A stretch of DNA of 41,198 bases from Desulfovibrio sp. TomC (GTDB lineage Bacteria; Desulfobacterota; Desulfovibrionia; Desulfovibrionales; Desulfovibrionaceae): positions 1 to 41,198 of the forward strand of contig NZ_JSEH01000031.1 in assembly GCF_000801335.2 (NCBI RefSeq), given 5' to 3'. A program made the translations under genes and the position numbers. Under the pieces are notes generated by a model. That model saw nothing but the letters and a program-made list of their open reading frames with translations, was not told the DNA's origin and did not search any database. Positions 15,030 to 24,622 of the stretch are shown one piece after another (position 1 is the first letter of the stretch; the number at the start of each line of letters is the position of its first letter).

Positions 15030-15407
15030 GTCCTGGTCGCTGGACCGGCGGGCCGCCGGAGGCCTGCCGTCTGGCTGGCGTCGTGGCCAGTGATGGCCGG
15101 CGACCAGGATCGGACGTCGGGGCGCGCTGCCCGGGCCGAAGACACGCAGCAGGGCGGCGGGCGCTTTTGGGACGCGCGGACCGCGCCGGCAGCGGCAACA
15201 GGGCACTGTCCCTCGTCTTGCACTTCCAAGTAGGGTGTGCGAATATTTCGAGCAAGCTTCGGTCAGACGTCCATTGTGCTGATAAAGGATTCCTCTCTCC
15301 CCCGGGCCGTACCTGCCGTTGGTGCCTGAATCCAAGGAGATGGCCTGTTGCGGCTCTCCAGGGGACGTCTCTGCCCAAGGCTTCATCGGCGTCAAGGGGC
15401 GGTTGTT
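15030..15407. other. 378-bp gap before the GGDEF gene
   Basis: No credible gene is seen. Bases 15051-15063 are GGCCGCCGGAGGC, the exact reverse complement of the core found in the 3'-end elements, but it lacks the hairpin that follows the core elsewhere. AAGGAG at 15334-15339 could serve a TTG start at 15348 for the downstream gene. No clear promoter was recognised. Confidence 0.5.
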
Positions 15408-17564
15408 ATGCACTGCATCTATACCGGGACGCAGAAGGTTTGCCATGTCGAAACACTTCCCATGCACAGTCTAGTCCGCGTCCTTTCCCGCAAATTTTGT
15501 TGCGCTCTGCTGTGTTGGGCGATGCTTCCGTTGCTTGGGCTGGGATTTGTCTCCTCGTGCTTTGCCGTTGGAATACCTGAGTATCGCATTATTTTTATCA
15601 ATTCCTACCATCGCGGGTATTCCTGGAGCGATGGCGTTGAAGAAGGATTTCGGGAACGTCTCGGGAGTGTCGGTGAAAACACCGATATTTGTTACGAATA
15701 CCTGGACAGCCGGCGGTTTGCCTATGGCAACCAGCTCGATCCGCTGGCCCAGGCCATGAAGATCAAATACGCCAACTACCGTCCCGATCTCTTGGTCGTG
15801 TCCGACAACGCCGCTTTCGACTTTGCGATCAAATACCGGGAGACGCTTTTTCCCGGCATCCCCATTGTTTTTTGCGGCTACAACTATTTTACGCCGGACG
15901 TGTTGCAGGGCATTGGCAACATCACAGGCGTCAATGAGGAAATCAGCTTTCAGGACACGGTGGCTATGGCCCTGACGGTGCACCCGGACACCCGGACGCT
16001 GGTTTTCGTCCTTTCGACCGGGGACGTCAGCAGTGCGCGCATAAGCCATGTGGCCGAGACGTCTGTCCTGCCCCAGCTGGCGGAGCGGTTTTCGGTGGTC
16101 GTCCTCAAAGACGCCTCCCTGGAGGACATCCGCCAAAGACTGGCCAAACTGCCACGCCAGACGCTGGTGTTCCTCGGCGGCCAGACGCGGGACCAGGCCG
16201 TCGACCGGGCTTTGACTTCGGTGGAAAGCGGCCGGTTGATTGCCGGGGTCAGCCCTTTCCCGGTGTACACCTTCTGGGATTTCCACCTGGATACCGGCGT
16301 CATCGGCGGGCATATTCTGACCGGCCAGGATCAGGGCCGGGCCGCAGCGAAGTTGGCCTTGCAAGTGCTTGGCGGGACCAAGGCGGACGCACTCCCGGTG
16401 GTGATGACGGCCCCAGCCACGGATATCTTTGACTACACGGTCTTACAGAAATTTGACGTTTCCCCCGCCGCCCTGCCGCCGGGCAGTGTTGTGATCAACA
16501 AGCCGTTCTCGGCCTGGGACGCCTACCGCTGGCAGATTGTCGTCGTCGTGGCGCTGCTGGCGGCCCAGGCGTTGCTGGTCATGCAGTTGTTGCGGGTCAT
16601 GGCCCAGCGGAAAAAAGCCCTCGTCGACCTCTCCAAGGAGCGGGCCTTGCTGGAGGACCGGGTCGCGGAACGCACCACCGAACTGCGAAAGAGCGAGGAG
16701 CTTTTCAGGAGACTGTTTGAAAATGCCAGCGACGCCATTTTCCTGGGCGATATGCACGGACGGTTTCTGGATGTGAATCGCGAGGCCCAGCGGCAGACCG
16801 GCTATTCCCGCGAAGAACTCCTTCGCATGGGGCCGGCCGATCTCGACGTCAATCATACGCCGCAATCCGTGGTCGATTTCCACCGGAATATGGATGCCGA
16901 CCGGCCGATTGTTTTTGAAACCGTCAATCGCCGCAAAGACGGGGAACTGATCCACCTGGAAGTGCGCGGGATTCGGCTCTTTGCCGAAGAAACCGGAGCG
17001 GTCCTCATGGGCATTGCCCGGGACATCACCCAGCGCAAGCGCCTGGAAGAGGAACTGCGCGACATCGCTTTTCACGATTCGTTGACCCGCCTGCCCAATC
17101 GCCGGCTCCTGCTCGACCGTCTCCAACAGGCCTTGCCTGCCGGCCGGATCGGCCACGGATATCTGGCCGTGCTGTTTGTCGATCTGAATAATTTCAAGCA
17201 GCTCAATGATACGCACGGCCATGCGGTCGGCGACCGTCTGCTGGTGGAGGTGGCTCGCCGGCTGCTCCAGACGGTGCGGGTGAGCGACATGGTCGCCCGG
17301 CTGGGCGGGGACGAGTTTGTCGTCCTGCTGGAGGGTTTGGGCGACGACGCGGCCCAGGCCGGGCAGCGCGCCGGCCTGGTGGCGGCAAAAATCCAGCAGG
17401 CCCTGGCCGTGCCCTACGTCCTGGGCGACATCCGGCATACCGGGTCGGCCAGCATCGGCATCAAGCTGTGCCAGGAAGAGGATCACGACCCGGACGCGAT
17501 TTTAAAGGAAGCGGACGCCGCCATGTACACGGCCAAGCGCAAGGGCGCGGATGCGGGCGTCTGA
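15408..17564 (+). CDS. ABC-substrate-binding / PAS / GGDEF sensor (diguanylate cyclase)
   Basis: In order: a hydrophobic export signal; a periplasmic ABC_sub_bind-type domain of about 300 residues (IIFINSYHRGYSWSDG, TGVNEEISFQDTVAMAL); a membrane segment (IVVVVALLAAQALLVMQLL); a coiled coil; a PAS domain (LFRRLFENASDAIFLGD); and a GGDEF domain. The active site is intact (RLGGDEF) and an inhibitory RVSD site lies five residues before GGDEF, so it should make cyclic-di-GMP with product inhibition. The start is uncertain: TTG 15348 has AAGGAG, ATG 15408 has AAGGGG, and ATG 15462 gives the most natural signal peptide. Confidence 0.82.
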   Translation: MHCIYTGTQKVCHVETLPMHSLVRVLSRKFCCALLCWAMLPLLGLGFVSSCFAVGIPEYRIIFINSYHRGYSWSDGVEEGFRERLGSVGENTDICYEYLDSRRFAYGNQLDPLAQAMKIKYANYRPDLLVVSDNAAFDFAIKYRETLFPGIPIVFCGYNYFTPDVLQGIGNITGVNEEISFQDTVAMALTVHPDTRTLVFVLSTGDVSSARISHVAETSVLPQLAERFSVVVLKDASLEDIRQRLAKLPRQTLVFLGGQTRDQAVDRALTSVESGRLIAGVSPFPVYTFWDFHLDTGVIGGHILTGQDQGRAAAKLALQVLGGTKADALPVVMTAPATDIFDYTVLQKFDVSPAALPPGSVVINKPFSAWDAYRWQIVVVVALLAAQALLVMQLLRVMAQRKKALVDLSKERALLEDRVAERTTELRKSEELFRRLFENASDAIFLGDMHGRFLDVNREAQRQTGYSREELLRMGPADLDVNHTPQSVVDFHRNMDADRPIVFETVNRRKDGELIHLEVRGIRLFAEETGAVLMGIARDITQRKRLEEELRDIAFHDSLTRLPNRRLLLDRLQQALPAGRIGHGYLAVLFVDLNNFKQLNDTHGHAVGDRLLVEVARRLLQTVRVSDMVARLGGDEFVVLLEGLGDDAAQAGQRAGLVAAKIQQALAVPYVLGDIRHTGSASIGIKLCQEEDHDPDAILKEADAAMYTAKRKGADAGV

Positions 17565-17651
17565 GCCACGGGCAGGGAGATCTCCAGACCGGCCGCGATC
17601 TCTCGTGTCCCGGCTCGCGGGGTCACGAAGGGGCCAAGCCAGGGGGCGGGC

Positions 17652-18887
17652 ATGTTGTTTTTGAGCAGGGAAAGGGCCCTTGTCTATTCGTGGATGCTTG
17701 TCGTCGCCTATACATTGGCCGCAATCGTTCTTCTGATTGTCAACGAGCGCTATTCAACGGCGTCCAATATTCGTTTTGGAAGCGATTATGTCTTGTACTA
17801 CGCGACATCCCAGGTGTTGCACGAGCATTCCCCCAAAGATGTCTACGCCATAACAATTCTCGATGCCTATGAGTCCAAGGCGGCCGGCGTCGCCATGGGA
17901 CAGGCGCTCCCGATGATCTACCCGCCGCCTTTCTTGTTTTTTGCCTTGCCGCTGCGCCTTCTGCCCTTTCCCGCCTCCTTGTTGGCCTTTCTCTGTGTGA
18001 CGACGGGGCTGTTTTACGTGACGCTGGCGCGTTTCGGACCGGTCGGCCTCCCGCTGCCGTTGCCCCTGCTGGTATTTTCTTTTCCGGCAGTGTTTGCGGC
18101 CATTGTCAATGGACAAAACGGCCTGCTGACGGGCGCTTTCCTTGGCGGAGCCTTGCTCCTGGCCGGACGGCGGGACGTTTGGTCCGGCCTTTGCCTCGGG
18201 CTGGCGTTTTATAAGCCGCATCTGGCCCTGCCGGCCTTGGTGGCGTTGGCGGCGGGGGGGCACAGAGCGGCCGTCGTGACCTGTCTGGGGACGGTCTTCG
18301 GCTTGTACGCCGGTTCCTTGGCCGTCTTCGGAATTGGGACGTGGCAGGCTTTTTTCGATAATGCCCGGCTTGCCCAGCAGTTGTTGTCCGGGGAGGCGTT
18401 TCCCCTGGCCAAGATGATGTCCGCCTATGCGGCGGCGCGCGGCCTTGGCTGTCCGAATGCCGTGGCGATGGCTGTGCAGATCGTTGTTTCCGTCGCAGCC
18501 CTGGGCGCGGTCGCTTTCGTCTGGCGAAGCCCTGCGGACAGATGCCTCCGCGTGGCCGTCGCGTCGGTCTGCATTCTGCTTTTCCCGTATTATTCCTTTG
18601 GCTACGACTGGGTCGTTCTCCTGGTCGGCCTGGCATGCCTGTTCAGCTACGCCCAAAGGACCGGTCTGGCGTTTTCGGCCTGGGAAAAGGGCGTTATCGG
18701 CCTGGCCTACGTGTCGCCGCTGTTGGCCTTTGCCCTGTCGGTCAAGACGGGCGTCCAGATTGCCCCGTTTGCGCTGTGCTCCCTGCTTTGGGTTCTGCTG
18801 CGGTTTGTGCGAAGCGAGAGGCGCGCCGGACAATGGCCGACAGCCGCCGCTGGACCGCTGACGGGGAGCGGCCCGGCGGTCCGGTGA
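17652..18887 (+). CDS. GT87 (DUF2029)-like membrane glycosyltransferase
   Basis: This 411-residue protein has about ten membrane segments. After the first, the loop NIRFGSDYVLYYATSQVLHEHSPKDVY carries the acidic residue and the D-x-Y context typical of GT87 polyprenol-dependent mannosyltransferase relatives. YPPPFLFFALPLRLLP and NGQNGLLTGAFLGGALLLAGRR are also characteristic of this family. It would use a lipid-linked sugar at the periplasmic face; the acceptor is unknown. It is 87 nt downstream of the GGDEF gene on the same strand and convergent with fliI. Confidence 0.7.
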   Translation: MLFLSRERALVYSWMLVVAYTLAAIVLLIVNERYSTASNIRFGSDYVLYYATSQVLHEHSPKDVYAITILDAYESKAAGVAMGQALPMIYPPPFLFFALPLRLLPFPASLLAFLCVTTGLFYVTLARFGPVGLPLPLPLLVFSFPAVFAAIVNGQNGLLTGAFLGGALLLAGRRDVWSGLCLGLAFYKPHLALPALVALAAGGHRAAVVTCLGTVFGLYAGSLAVFGIGTWQAFFDNARLAQQLLSGEAFPLAKMMSAYAAARGLGCPNAVAMAVQIVVSVAALGAVAFVWRSPADRCLRVAVASVCILLFPYYSFGYDWVVLLVGLACLFSYAQRTGLAFSAWEKGVIGLAYVSPLLAFALSVKTGVQIAPFALCSLLWVLLRFVRSERRAGQWPTAAAGPLTGSGPAVR

Positions 18888-19016
18888 CGCTCCCGGCCAT
18901 CCGGCGACGGCGCGCGGCGGCGTCGTTGCCCTGCCGCGACGGGCGGCGTCAGGGGACAGCCGGCGGACAGGGCGGCGTCTGGGCGGGAACTGGGGCCAAT
19001 GGAGCGGGGGACGGAT

Positions 19017-20342
19017 TTATTTCTTGCCGATCAGGGCCAGAATGGCCTGGAAGCAGGCCTCGAGGGTCTGGCTTTCGGCCACGTCCTGGCGCAGGAAGGT
19101 ATTGATGGGGCCGATCATGTCGATGGCCCGGTCGATCTCCGGATTGGCCCCGCGGGCGTAAGCCCCGATGTTGACCATGTCTTCCACCCGCCGGTAGGTG
19201 GCCAGCAGCCGGATCAGCTCCCGGGAGGCGTCCAGGGCGTCCTTGGGCGTTACGTCCGAGCGCAGACGGCTGATGCTTTTGAGCACGTCGATGGCCGGAA
19301 AGTGCCCCTGGTCGGCCAGATCGCGGGTGAGCACGATATGCCCGTCAAGAATCGAACGCACGGCGTCGGCAATGGGTTCGTTGAAATCGTCGCCGTCAAC
19401 CAGCACGGTGTAGATGCCGGTGATGCTGCCCAGCGCATTGCGCCCGGCCCGCTCCAGGAGCTTTGGCAACTGGGCGAAAACCGAGGGCGTGTAGCCGCGC
19501 GTGGTCGGCGGTTCGCCGGCGGCCAGCCCCACTTCGCGCCCGGCCATGGCAAACCGGGTGACCGAGTCCATCATGAGAATGACGTCGTTGCCTTCGTCGC
19601 GGAAAAATTCGGCCATGGCCGTGGCGGCGTAGGCGGCGCGCATCCGGATGAGCGGACTTTGGTCCGAGGTGGCCACCACCACCACCGACCGGGCCATGCC
19701 CTCGGGACCGAGGTCTTTTTCGATAAATTCACGCAGCTCGCGGCCGCGCTCGCCGACAAGGCCGATGACGTTGATGTCGGCCATGGTGTTGCGGGCGATC
19801 ATGCCCATGAGCGTCGATTTTCCGACGCCCGAACCGGCCATGATGCCGACCCGCTGGCCTTTGCCGAGCGTCAGGCAGCCGTTTATGGCCCGCACGCCCA
19901 CATCCATGGGGTCGCAGATGCGCGGCCGTTCCATGGGCGGCGGGGCCGGGGCGAAGACCGGATTGAAGCGGCGCGGGGCAATGGGATCGCCGTTGTCGAT
20001 GGGGTTGCCGAAGGCGTCGATGACCCGGCCAAGATAGCGCCGGCCCACCGGAAAAAGCGGCGGCGTGCTGGTGTTGCGAATAAGCGTCCCGGGCGCGATG
20101 CCGCGCAGGTCGCCGTAGGGCATAAACAGGCAGGCCCCGTCGCGAAAGCCCACCACCTCGGCCGGGACCTCGGAGCCCGGGCCGCCGCCGTCCGGCAGCA
20201 TGTGGCACACCGCCCCCACCGGGGCGCGGATGCCGCGTCCCTCGGCAATGAGCCCGACCACCTTGGACACCTTGCCGTAGGTCTTCATCGGCTGCATGGC
20301 CTCAAGCAGGGCAATGCCCCCGGAGGCGTCAACCGTGGGCAT
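19017..20342 (-). CDS. fliI: flagellar export ATPase FliI
   Basis: The 441-residue length is usual for FliI. Walker A is GSGVGKST (170-177), Walker B is VILMMDS (254-260) with MMDSVTRFAMAGREVGLAAGEPP after it, a block highly conserved in FliI and related type III ATPases. The hexamer energises export of rod, hook and filament subunits at the base of the flagellum. ATG 20342 is the right start because the upstream frame is Arg/Pro-rich and overlaps fliH in another frame. The gene overlaps fliH by 14 nt and is last in the operon; no fliJ follows within the window. Confidence 0.95.
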   Translation of the reverse strand: MPTVDASGGIALLEAMQPMKTYGKVSKVVGLIAEGRGIRAPVGAVCHMLPDGGGPGSEVPAEVVGFRDGACLFMPYGDLRGIAPGTLIRNTSTPPLFPVGRRYLGRVIDAFGNPIDNGDPIAPRRFNPVFAPAPPPMERPRICDPMDVGVRAINGCLTLGKGQRVGIMAGSGVGKSTLMGMIARNTMADINVIGLVGERGRELREFIEKDLGPEGMARSVVVVATSDQSPLIRMRAAYAATAMAEFFRDEGNDVILMMDSVTRFAMAGREVGLAAGEPPTTRGYTPSVFAQLPKLLERAGRNALGSITGIYTVLVDGDDFNEPIADAVRSILDGHIVLTRDLADQGHFPAIDVLKSISRLRSDVTPKDALDASRELIRLLATYRRVEDMVNIGAYARGANPEIDRAIDMIGPINTFLRQDVAESQTLEACFQAILALIGKK

Positions 20343-21153
20343 GGTCGTCCCCGGGCAGCCCGGCCTCGCCGGTTTCGCCGGCCGGGCCGTCCTCGCCCGG
20401 CATCTCGGCCGCCGCCAGATGGGCAAACACCGTTTCCACCTCGGCAAACCGGCTGGCGATGGTGTTGTCGACCAGACCTTCGGGATATTCGAGGTAGAGG
20501 CTGCCCGGGATGAAGGCCGGGTTGACCCGCACCGTCACCCGGTCCAGCTGGGGCCGTTCGGTCTTGGCCCGTATGAGCAGTTCGCGCAGCAGAGCCTCGT
20601 CCTCGGGATGGACGGTGAGCGTCGGTTCGGCCTTGGCGTCGATGGCTTCCAGGGACTCGTCGAGGAGATGGGCCAGGATTTCCTGGCGGCGTTCGTCAAT
20701 GGTGACATTGACGGCACGCTCCACGGCCAGCCGCAACAGCGTCAAAAATTCTTCGCGCTGGAGCTGCCACAGCCGGCCGCGTTCGCCGGCCAGGGTCTCG
20801 ACCATGCCGCCGAAGGAGGCGGCCATGCGGGCCAGCTCGGCCTCGGCCTGGGCTTCGGCCGCAGCCGTGGCCTCGGCATGGCCGGCCGCGTGCCCGTCGG
20901 CGTAGCCTTCCTCCCGGGCCTTGGTGCGCAGCCGCTCGGCCTCGGTCATGGCCTCGGCAATGACCGAAGCCGCCTTGGCCGTGGCCTTGGCCCGCAGGCG
21001 CTCCCAGAAGCGGGCTTCGACTTTTTCCAGTTCTTCGGGCGAGCGGTGGGCTTCAAGCTCGGCCACGGTGGTCTCGCCCGGGCCGGCATGGCCCGGGCCA
21101 AGGATGACCCGGCCGGTCAGAACGCCGGGTTCCCCCGCGTCAAATGAAGACAT
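20329..21153 (-). CDS. fliH: flagellar assembly protein FliH
   Basis: The 274-residue protein has an acidic N terminus, a long Ala/Glu-rich coiled coil with the glycine-spaced GYADGHAAGHAEA segment typical of FliH GxxxG repeats, and a C-terminal domain (ERAVNVTIDERRQEILAHLL, RVNPAFIPGSLYLEYPEGLVDNTI) matching the FliH/HrpE end domain. It holds FliI inactive and links it to FliN at the C-ring. It overlaps fliG and fliI by 14 nt each, consistent with tight translational coupling. A Gly/Asp-rich tail of about 20 residues is extra. Confidence 0.88.
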   Translation of the reverse strand: MSSFDAGEPGVLTGRVILGPGHAGPGETTVAELEAHRSPEELEKVEARFWERLRAKATAKAASVIAEAMTEAERLRTKAREEGYADGHAAGHAEATAAAEAQAEAELARMAASFGGMVETLAGERGRLWQLQREEFLTLLRLAVERAVNVTIDERRQEILAHLLDESLEAIDAKAEPTLTVHPEDEALLRELLIRAKTERPQLDRVTVRVNPAFIPGSLYLEYPEGLVDNTIASRFAEVETVFAHLAAAEMPGEDGPAGETGEAGLPGDDHAHG

Positions 21154-22141
21154 CCCCGCCTCCGCGGCCGATGGCGATCTTGCCCTCGGCCTCCAGACGC
21201 CGCACGGTCTTGACCACGTTTTGCTGGGCGCCTTCCACCTCGGCCAGACGGATGGGACCCATGATTTCCAGGTCTTCCTGGATCATGTTGGCGGCACGTT
21301 CGGAGAGGTTTCGGAAAAACTTGTCGCGCAGTTCCTCGGAAGCGCCTTTCAAGGCCTGAGTCAGTTCTTCGTTGGAGACTTCCTTGAGCAGTTCGCGGAT
21401 GGCCCGGTCGTCCAGGGCTTTGATGTCCTCGAAGACGAACATGAGGTTTCGGATGTCCTCGGCGGTCTGGGCCGATTCCTCTTCGATCTCGGAGAGCACT
21501 TCCTCTTCGGTGGCCCGGTCCACGGCGTTTAAGATCTCGGCCACGGCCGTAATGCCGCCGACCTTCTTGCCTTCCTTGCCGCCCATGGCGATCAACTGGT
21601 TTTGCAGGACCTTGTCCACCTCTATGAGCATGTCCTCGGCCACGGCTTCGAGCCGCGACAGGCGCATGAGCACCTCGGCGCGCACGCCCGAGGGAAGGTT
21701 CTGGAGGAGTTCGGCCGCCTGGTCGGGATGGAGATGGCCGAGGATCAGGGCCAGGGTCTGGGGATGTTCGTTGCGCAGGATCTGGGCCAGAATGCGCGGC
21801 GAGACGTTGCTGAGCTCCTGGAAGGGGGTCGGGCCGGTGTCGAGTTCGAGCGTCTCCATGATGTACTTGGCCGTGTCGGAGTCAAGCGTCTTGGACAGGA
21901 GGCGTCGCACCTGATCCGGGCCGCCGGTGACCATGTCGCGGCCGACCTGCAGGGCGTCGTTGAACTCGTGGACGACTTCCTCGACCTGTTCCTTGGGGAC
22001 GGTCTCGATCTCCATCATCGCCTTGGAAATGGTGGCGATTTCCCGCCGGTCCAGGCGTTTGAAGACCTCTCCGGCGAATTTCTCGCCAAGCGCCAGACAC
22101 AGTATGGCGGTTTTTTGCGGTCCGGTCATCATGGCGGCCAT
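21140..22141 (-). CDS. fliG: flagellar motor switch protein FliG
   Basis: This 333-residue protein is full length. The N domain begins MTGPQKTAILCLALGEKFAGEVF, the middle domain has NEHPQTLALILGHLHPDQAAELL (the conserved EHPQ motif), and the C domain carries the charged torque helix (DDRAIRELLKEVSNEELTQALKGA). It forms the rotor ring that contacts the stator and the MS ring. It sits 6 nt after fliF and overlaps fliH by 14 nt. Confidence 0.96.
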   Translation of the reverse strand: MAAMMTGPQKTAILCLALGEKFAGEVFKRLDRREIATISKAMMEIETVPKEQVEEVVHEFNDALQVGRDMVTGGPDQVRRLLSKTLDSDTAKYIMETLELDTGPTPFQELSNVSPRILAQILRNEHPQTLALILGHLHPDQAAELLQNLPSGVRAEVLMRLSRLEAVAEDMLIEVDKVLQNQLIAMGGKEGKKVGGITAVAEILNAVDRATEEEVLSEIEEESAQTAEDIRNLMFVFEDIKALDDRAIRELLKEVSNEELTQALKGASEELRDKFFRNLSERAANMIQEDLEIMGPIRLAEVEGAQQNVVKTVRRLEAEGKIAIGRGGGDVFI

Positions 22142-22147
22142 GCGGGG

Positions 22148-23791
22148 TTATGCCTCCTGCTTGAGCCAGGATTTGAGGAGCGAAATGGACTGCTCCATGT
22201 TTTCTTCGAACAGCTGCAGGGCCAGACCCTTGGCCAGCTCGAACTGCCGGCCCGGTTCCAACATGGCCGCTGCGTCCTCGCTTTCTTCCGCCTCGGCCAG
22301 GGCCAGCCGGGCTTCGCCTTCGGGCAGACGTTCCAAGGTTTCAATCTCCTCTTCGGTAACCCGGGGGCGAATAAGGGCCATCACCACCGGGCGAACCACC
22401 AGGATGAGGAACAGGAAGATCAGCAGGCCATTGATGAAGGGTTTGCCCAGGCGTTGGGCGTATTCCATCATGGTCTGCAACAGGCTCGGTTCGCCCGATC
22501 CGTCCGGAGCGCCGAACTCGAAGCTCGACACCTGGATTTCGTCGCCGCGCGAACCATCGAGGCCGGCCGCCCGGGCCACGATCTGCTTGATGCGTTCCAG
22601 TTCCTCGGCCGAGCGGGGCAGGTACTTAAACGTGTTGGTCCCCTCGACCTTCTCGTAGGTCCCGTCCACGATAACCGCTATGGACTGCCGCTTCAAGTCG
22701 CCAACCGGGCTGACGATGTTTTGTTCTTCCTTATTGATCTCATAGTTGGTGGTTTTGTTCTCACGGCTGGACTTCTGGGTGGACTCGGTGCCGGAGTAGC
22801 CTTCGCCCCGGAAATTGGTATTGGGCACGGCCGTACCGCCGCCGCGCGGGGTGGTGGTTGCGCCGGAGGCGTCCACAGCGGCCGTGCCGGAGGTCGATTC
22901 GTCGCTCTTCTGCTCGCTGCGCACCACCGTGGCGTTGGGGTCGTAGAGTTCCTTGCGGGTGGTGCGCTGGGAAAAGTCCAGCTCGGCATTGACCTTGGCC
23001 AGGGAACGGCCCGGGCCGAGAATGGGGGTCAGGATTTGTTCGAGGCGGTTTTCCAGGTTGGCTTCAAAGGTGTTCTTGTATTCGAACTGGGTGGTGGTCA
23101 TGCCGTCCAGGCCGCTGTCCCCGCGCGGCTGGTACAGGGACTGGCCGGTGGTGTCGGTGACGGTGATATGCTCGGGGGTCAGACCCTCGACGGACATGGA
23201 CACCAGATTGACGATGCCCTGGAGCTGCTTGGCGTCAAGTTTTTGGCCCCGACGCAGGGTCAGGACCACCGAGGCCGTGGCCTTTTTCTGTTCTTCGATA
23301 AACAGGCTTTTTTGCGGCAGCACCAGATGGACCCGGGCCTTTTCGACCTGGGGAAATTCGGCAATGGTGCGGGACAGTTCGCCTTGCAGGGCGCGCGTGT
23401 AGTTGATGCGCTGGACGAAATCGGTCTGGCCCACCTTGAGTTCGTCAAACAGCTCGAAGCCGATGCCCTGGCCGCGCATGGCCCCTTCGCCAGCCACCTT
23501 GAGCCGCTGTTCGTACACGGCTTCGGCCGGCACCATCACGGTGGCTCCGTTGTCGCGCAGCTCATAGGGCGTCTTGGAGGCCTTGAGCAACTCCACCACC
23601 CGGGCGGCGTCTTCAGGGGGCAGTTTGGTATACAGGACGCGCATTTCCGTCTGATTGAGGAAAATGAGCATGACTCCGAAGGCGATGACCAGGGAGGCAG
23701 CCAGTCCGGCCAGGAGGATGCGTTGGGCAGCCGAGCGATTGGACCAGTATTGGATGAGCTTTTCGAAGTGCTGCTTGAGAAAGTCGGACAT
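22148..23791 (-). CDS. fliF: flagellar MS-ring protein FliF
   Basis: This 547-residue protein has an N-terminal membrane segment (LLAGLAASLVIAFGVMLIFL), ring-building motifs (RVLYTKLPPEDAARVVELLK, VEKARVHLVLPQKSLF, ARVHL being a family hallmark) and a second membrane segment near 440-460. The C-terminal cytoplasmic helix binds FliG. A Gly/Thr-rich, low-conservation insert lies near residues 300-350. It forms the basal membrane ring of the flagellum. Confidence 0.96.
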   Translation of the reverse strand: MSDFLKQHFEKLIQYWSNRSAAQRILLAGLAASLVIAFGVMLIFLNQTEMRVLYTKLPPEDAARVVELLKASKTPYELRDNGATVMVPAEAVYEQRLKVAGEGAMRGQGIGFELFDELKVGQTDFVQRINYTRALQGELSRTIAEFPQVEKARVHLVLPQKSLFIEEQKKATASVVLTLRRGQKLDAKQLQGIVNLVSMSVEGLTPEHITVTDTTGQSLYQPRGDSGLDGMTTTQFEYKNTFEANLENRLEQILTPILGPGRSLAKVNAELDFSQRTTRKELYDPNATVVRSEQKSDESTSGTAAVDASGATTTPRGGGTAVPNTNFRGEGYSGTESTQKSSRENKTTNYEINKEEQNIVSPVGDLKRQSIAVIVDGTYEKVEGTNTFKYLPRSAEELERIKQIVARAAGLDGSRGDEIQVSSFEFGAPDGSGEPSLLQTMMEYAQRLGKPFINGLLIFLFLILVVRPVVMALIRPRVTEEEIETLERLPEGEARLALAEAEESEDAAAMLEPGRQFELAKGLALQLFEENMEQSISLLKSWLKQEA

Positions 23792-23841
23792 GGCGGATCT
23801 CCTGGCGGGCTTCGTTTACGCGGCTCTAGCAGGAATCGGGC

Positions 23842-24168
23842 CTAGAACTGGATTTTGACCAGTTCGCGATAGGCGTCGAGGACCTTGCTGCGCACGGCCG
23901 TGGTCATCTGCATGGCGGAACTGGCCTTTTGCAGGTTGATCATCAACTCATGGACGTTTTGGGTTTCGCCGGAGGCAAAGGACTGGACCATGGTGGCTTT
24001 CTGGTTTTGCATGTCGTTGACCTGCTTGAGGGAGTCGGTCAGCGTCTGGCCAAAGCCTTCGGTTGGCGCGGCCGGTTTGGCCAGGGAGCGCGACACCTTG
24101 GACTGGATGCCGGCCGACTGGGACATGGCATTCTGGTAGGCGGACAGGGCAAGGGCTGGGATGGCCAT
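23842..24168 (-). CDS. fliE: flagellar hook-basal body protein FliE
   Basis: The protein has 108 residues with the family C terminus intact (VHELMINLQKASSAMQMTTAVRSKVLDAYRELVKIQF). FliE joins the MS ring to the proximal rod and is one of the first exported subunits. The gene lies 12 nt downstream of flgC in the canonical order flgB-flgC-fliE-fliF. Confidence 0.95.
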   Translation of the reverse strand: MAIPALALSAYQNAMSQSAGIQSKVSRSLAKPAAPTEGFGQTLTDSLKQVNDMQNQKATMVQSFASGETQNVHELMINLQKASSAMQMTTAVRSKVLDAYRELVKIQF

Positions 24169-24180
24169 GGTGTGTCTCCG

Positions 24181-24621
24181 TTAACGCCCGATTTCCAGGG
24201 CTTTGGTAAACATATTCTTGATGGTCCCGATCGACGAGCTCGACGCTTCGTAGCTGCGCATGGCCGTGATCATGTTGGCCATTTCCTCGACCACGTTGAT
24301 GTCGGGGTAGGCGACATAGCCGTCGGCGTTGGCGTCGGGGTGGCCCGGCTCGTAGGACATCCGGAAGGGGCGGTTGTCGTTGACCAGCCCCGTGACCTTG
24401 ACCCCGGCCAGGTCGCGGTCCATGGAGGTCTGCATGGCCTTGGAAAAGGGCGTGTCCACCGGGGTCGATTCCAGCATGACCGACTTGCGAACATACGGTC
24501 CGCCGCCGTTGACTGTGCGGGTGGTCTTGATGTTGGCCAGATTCATGGAAATGGCGTTCATGCTGGTGCGCTGGGCCGACATGCCCGACGAACCGATGTC
24601 CATGGCGGTAAAGAGGTCCAT
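24181..24621 (-). CDS. flgC: flagellar basal-body rod protein FlgC
   Basis: The 146-residue protein starts MDLFTAMDIGSSGMSAQR and contains SMNLANIKTTRT, the rod-protein N-terminal heptad signature, with the C-terminal rod motif DINVVEEMANMITAMRSYEAS. ATG 24621 follows GGAGGAAAG. It forms part of the proximal rod. It starts 1 nt past the flgB stop region, so the two are coupled. Confidence 0.95.
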   Translation of the reverse strand: MDLFTAMDIGSSGMSAQRTSMNAISMNLANIKTTRTVNGGGPYVRKSVMLESTPVDTPFSKAMQTSMDRDLAGVKVTGLVNDNRPFRMSYEPGHPDANADGYVAYPDINVVEEMANMITAMRSYEASSSSIGTIKNMFTKALEIGR

Positions 24622-24622
24622 A

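Noticed and set aside
15051-15063. Fifth copy of the 3'-end element, on the minus strand
   Set aside because: Only the 13-base core matches; no leader or bounded hairpin follows, so it was not counted as a copy.
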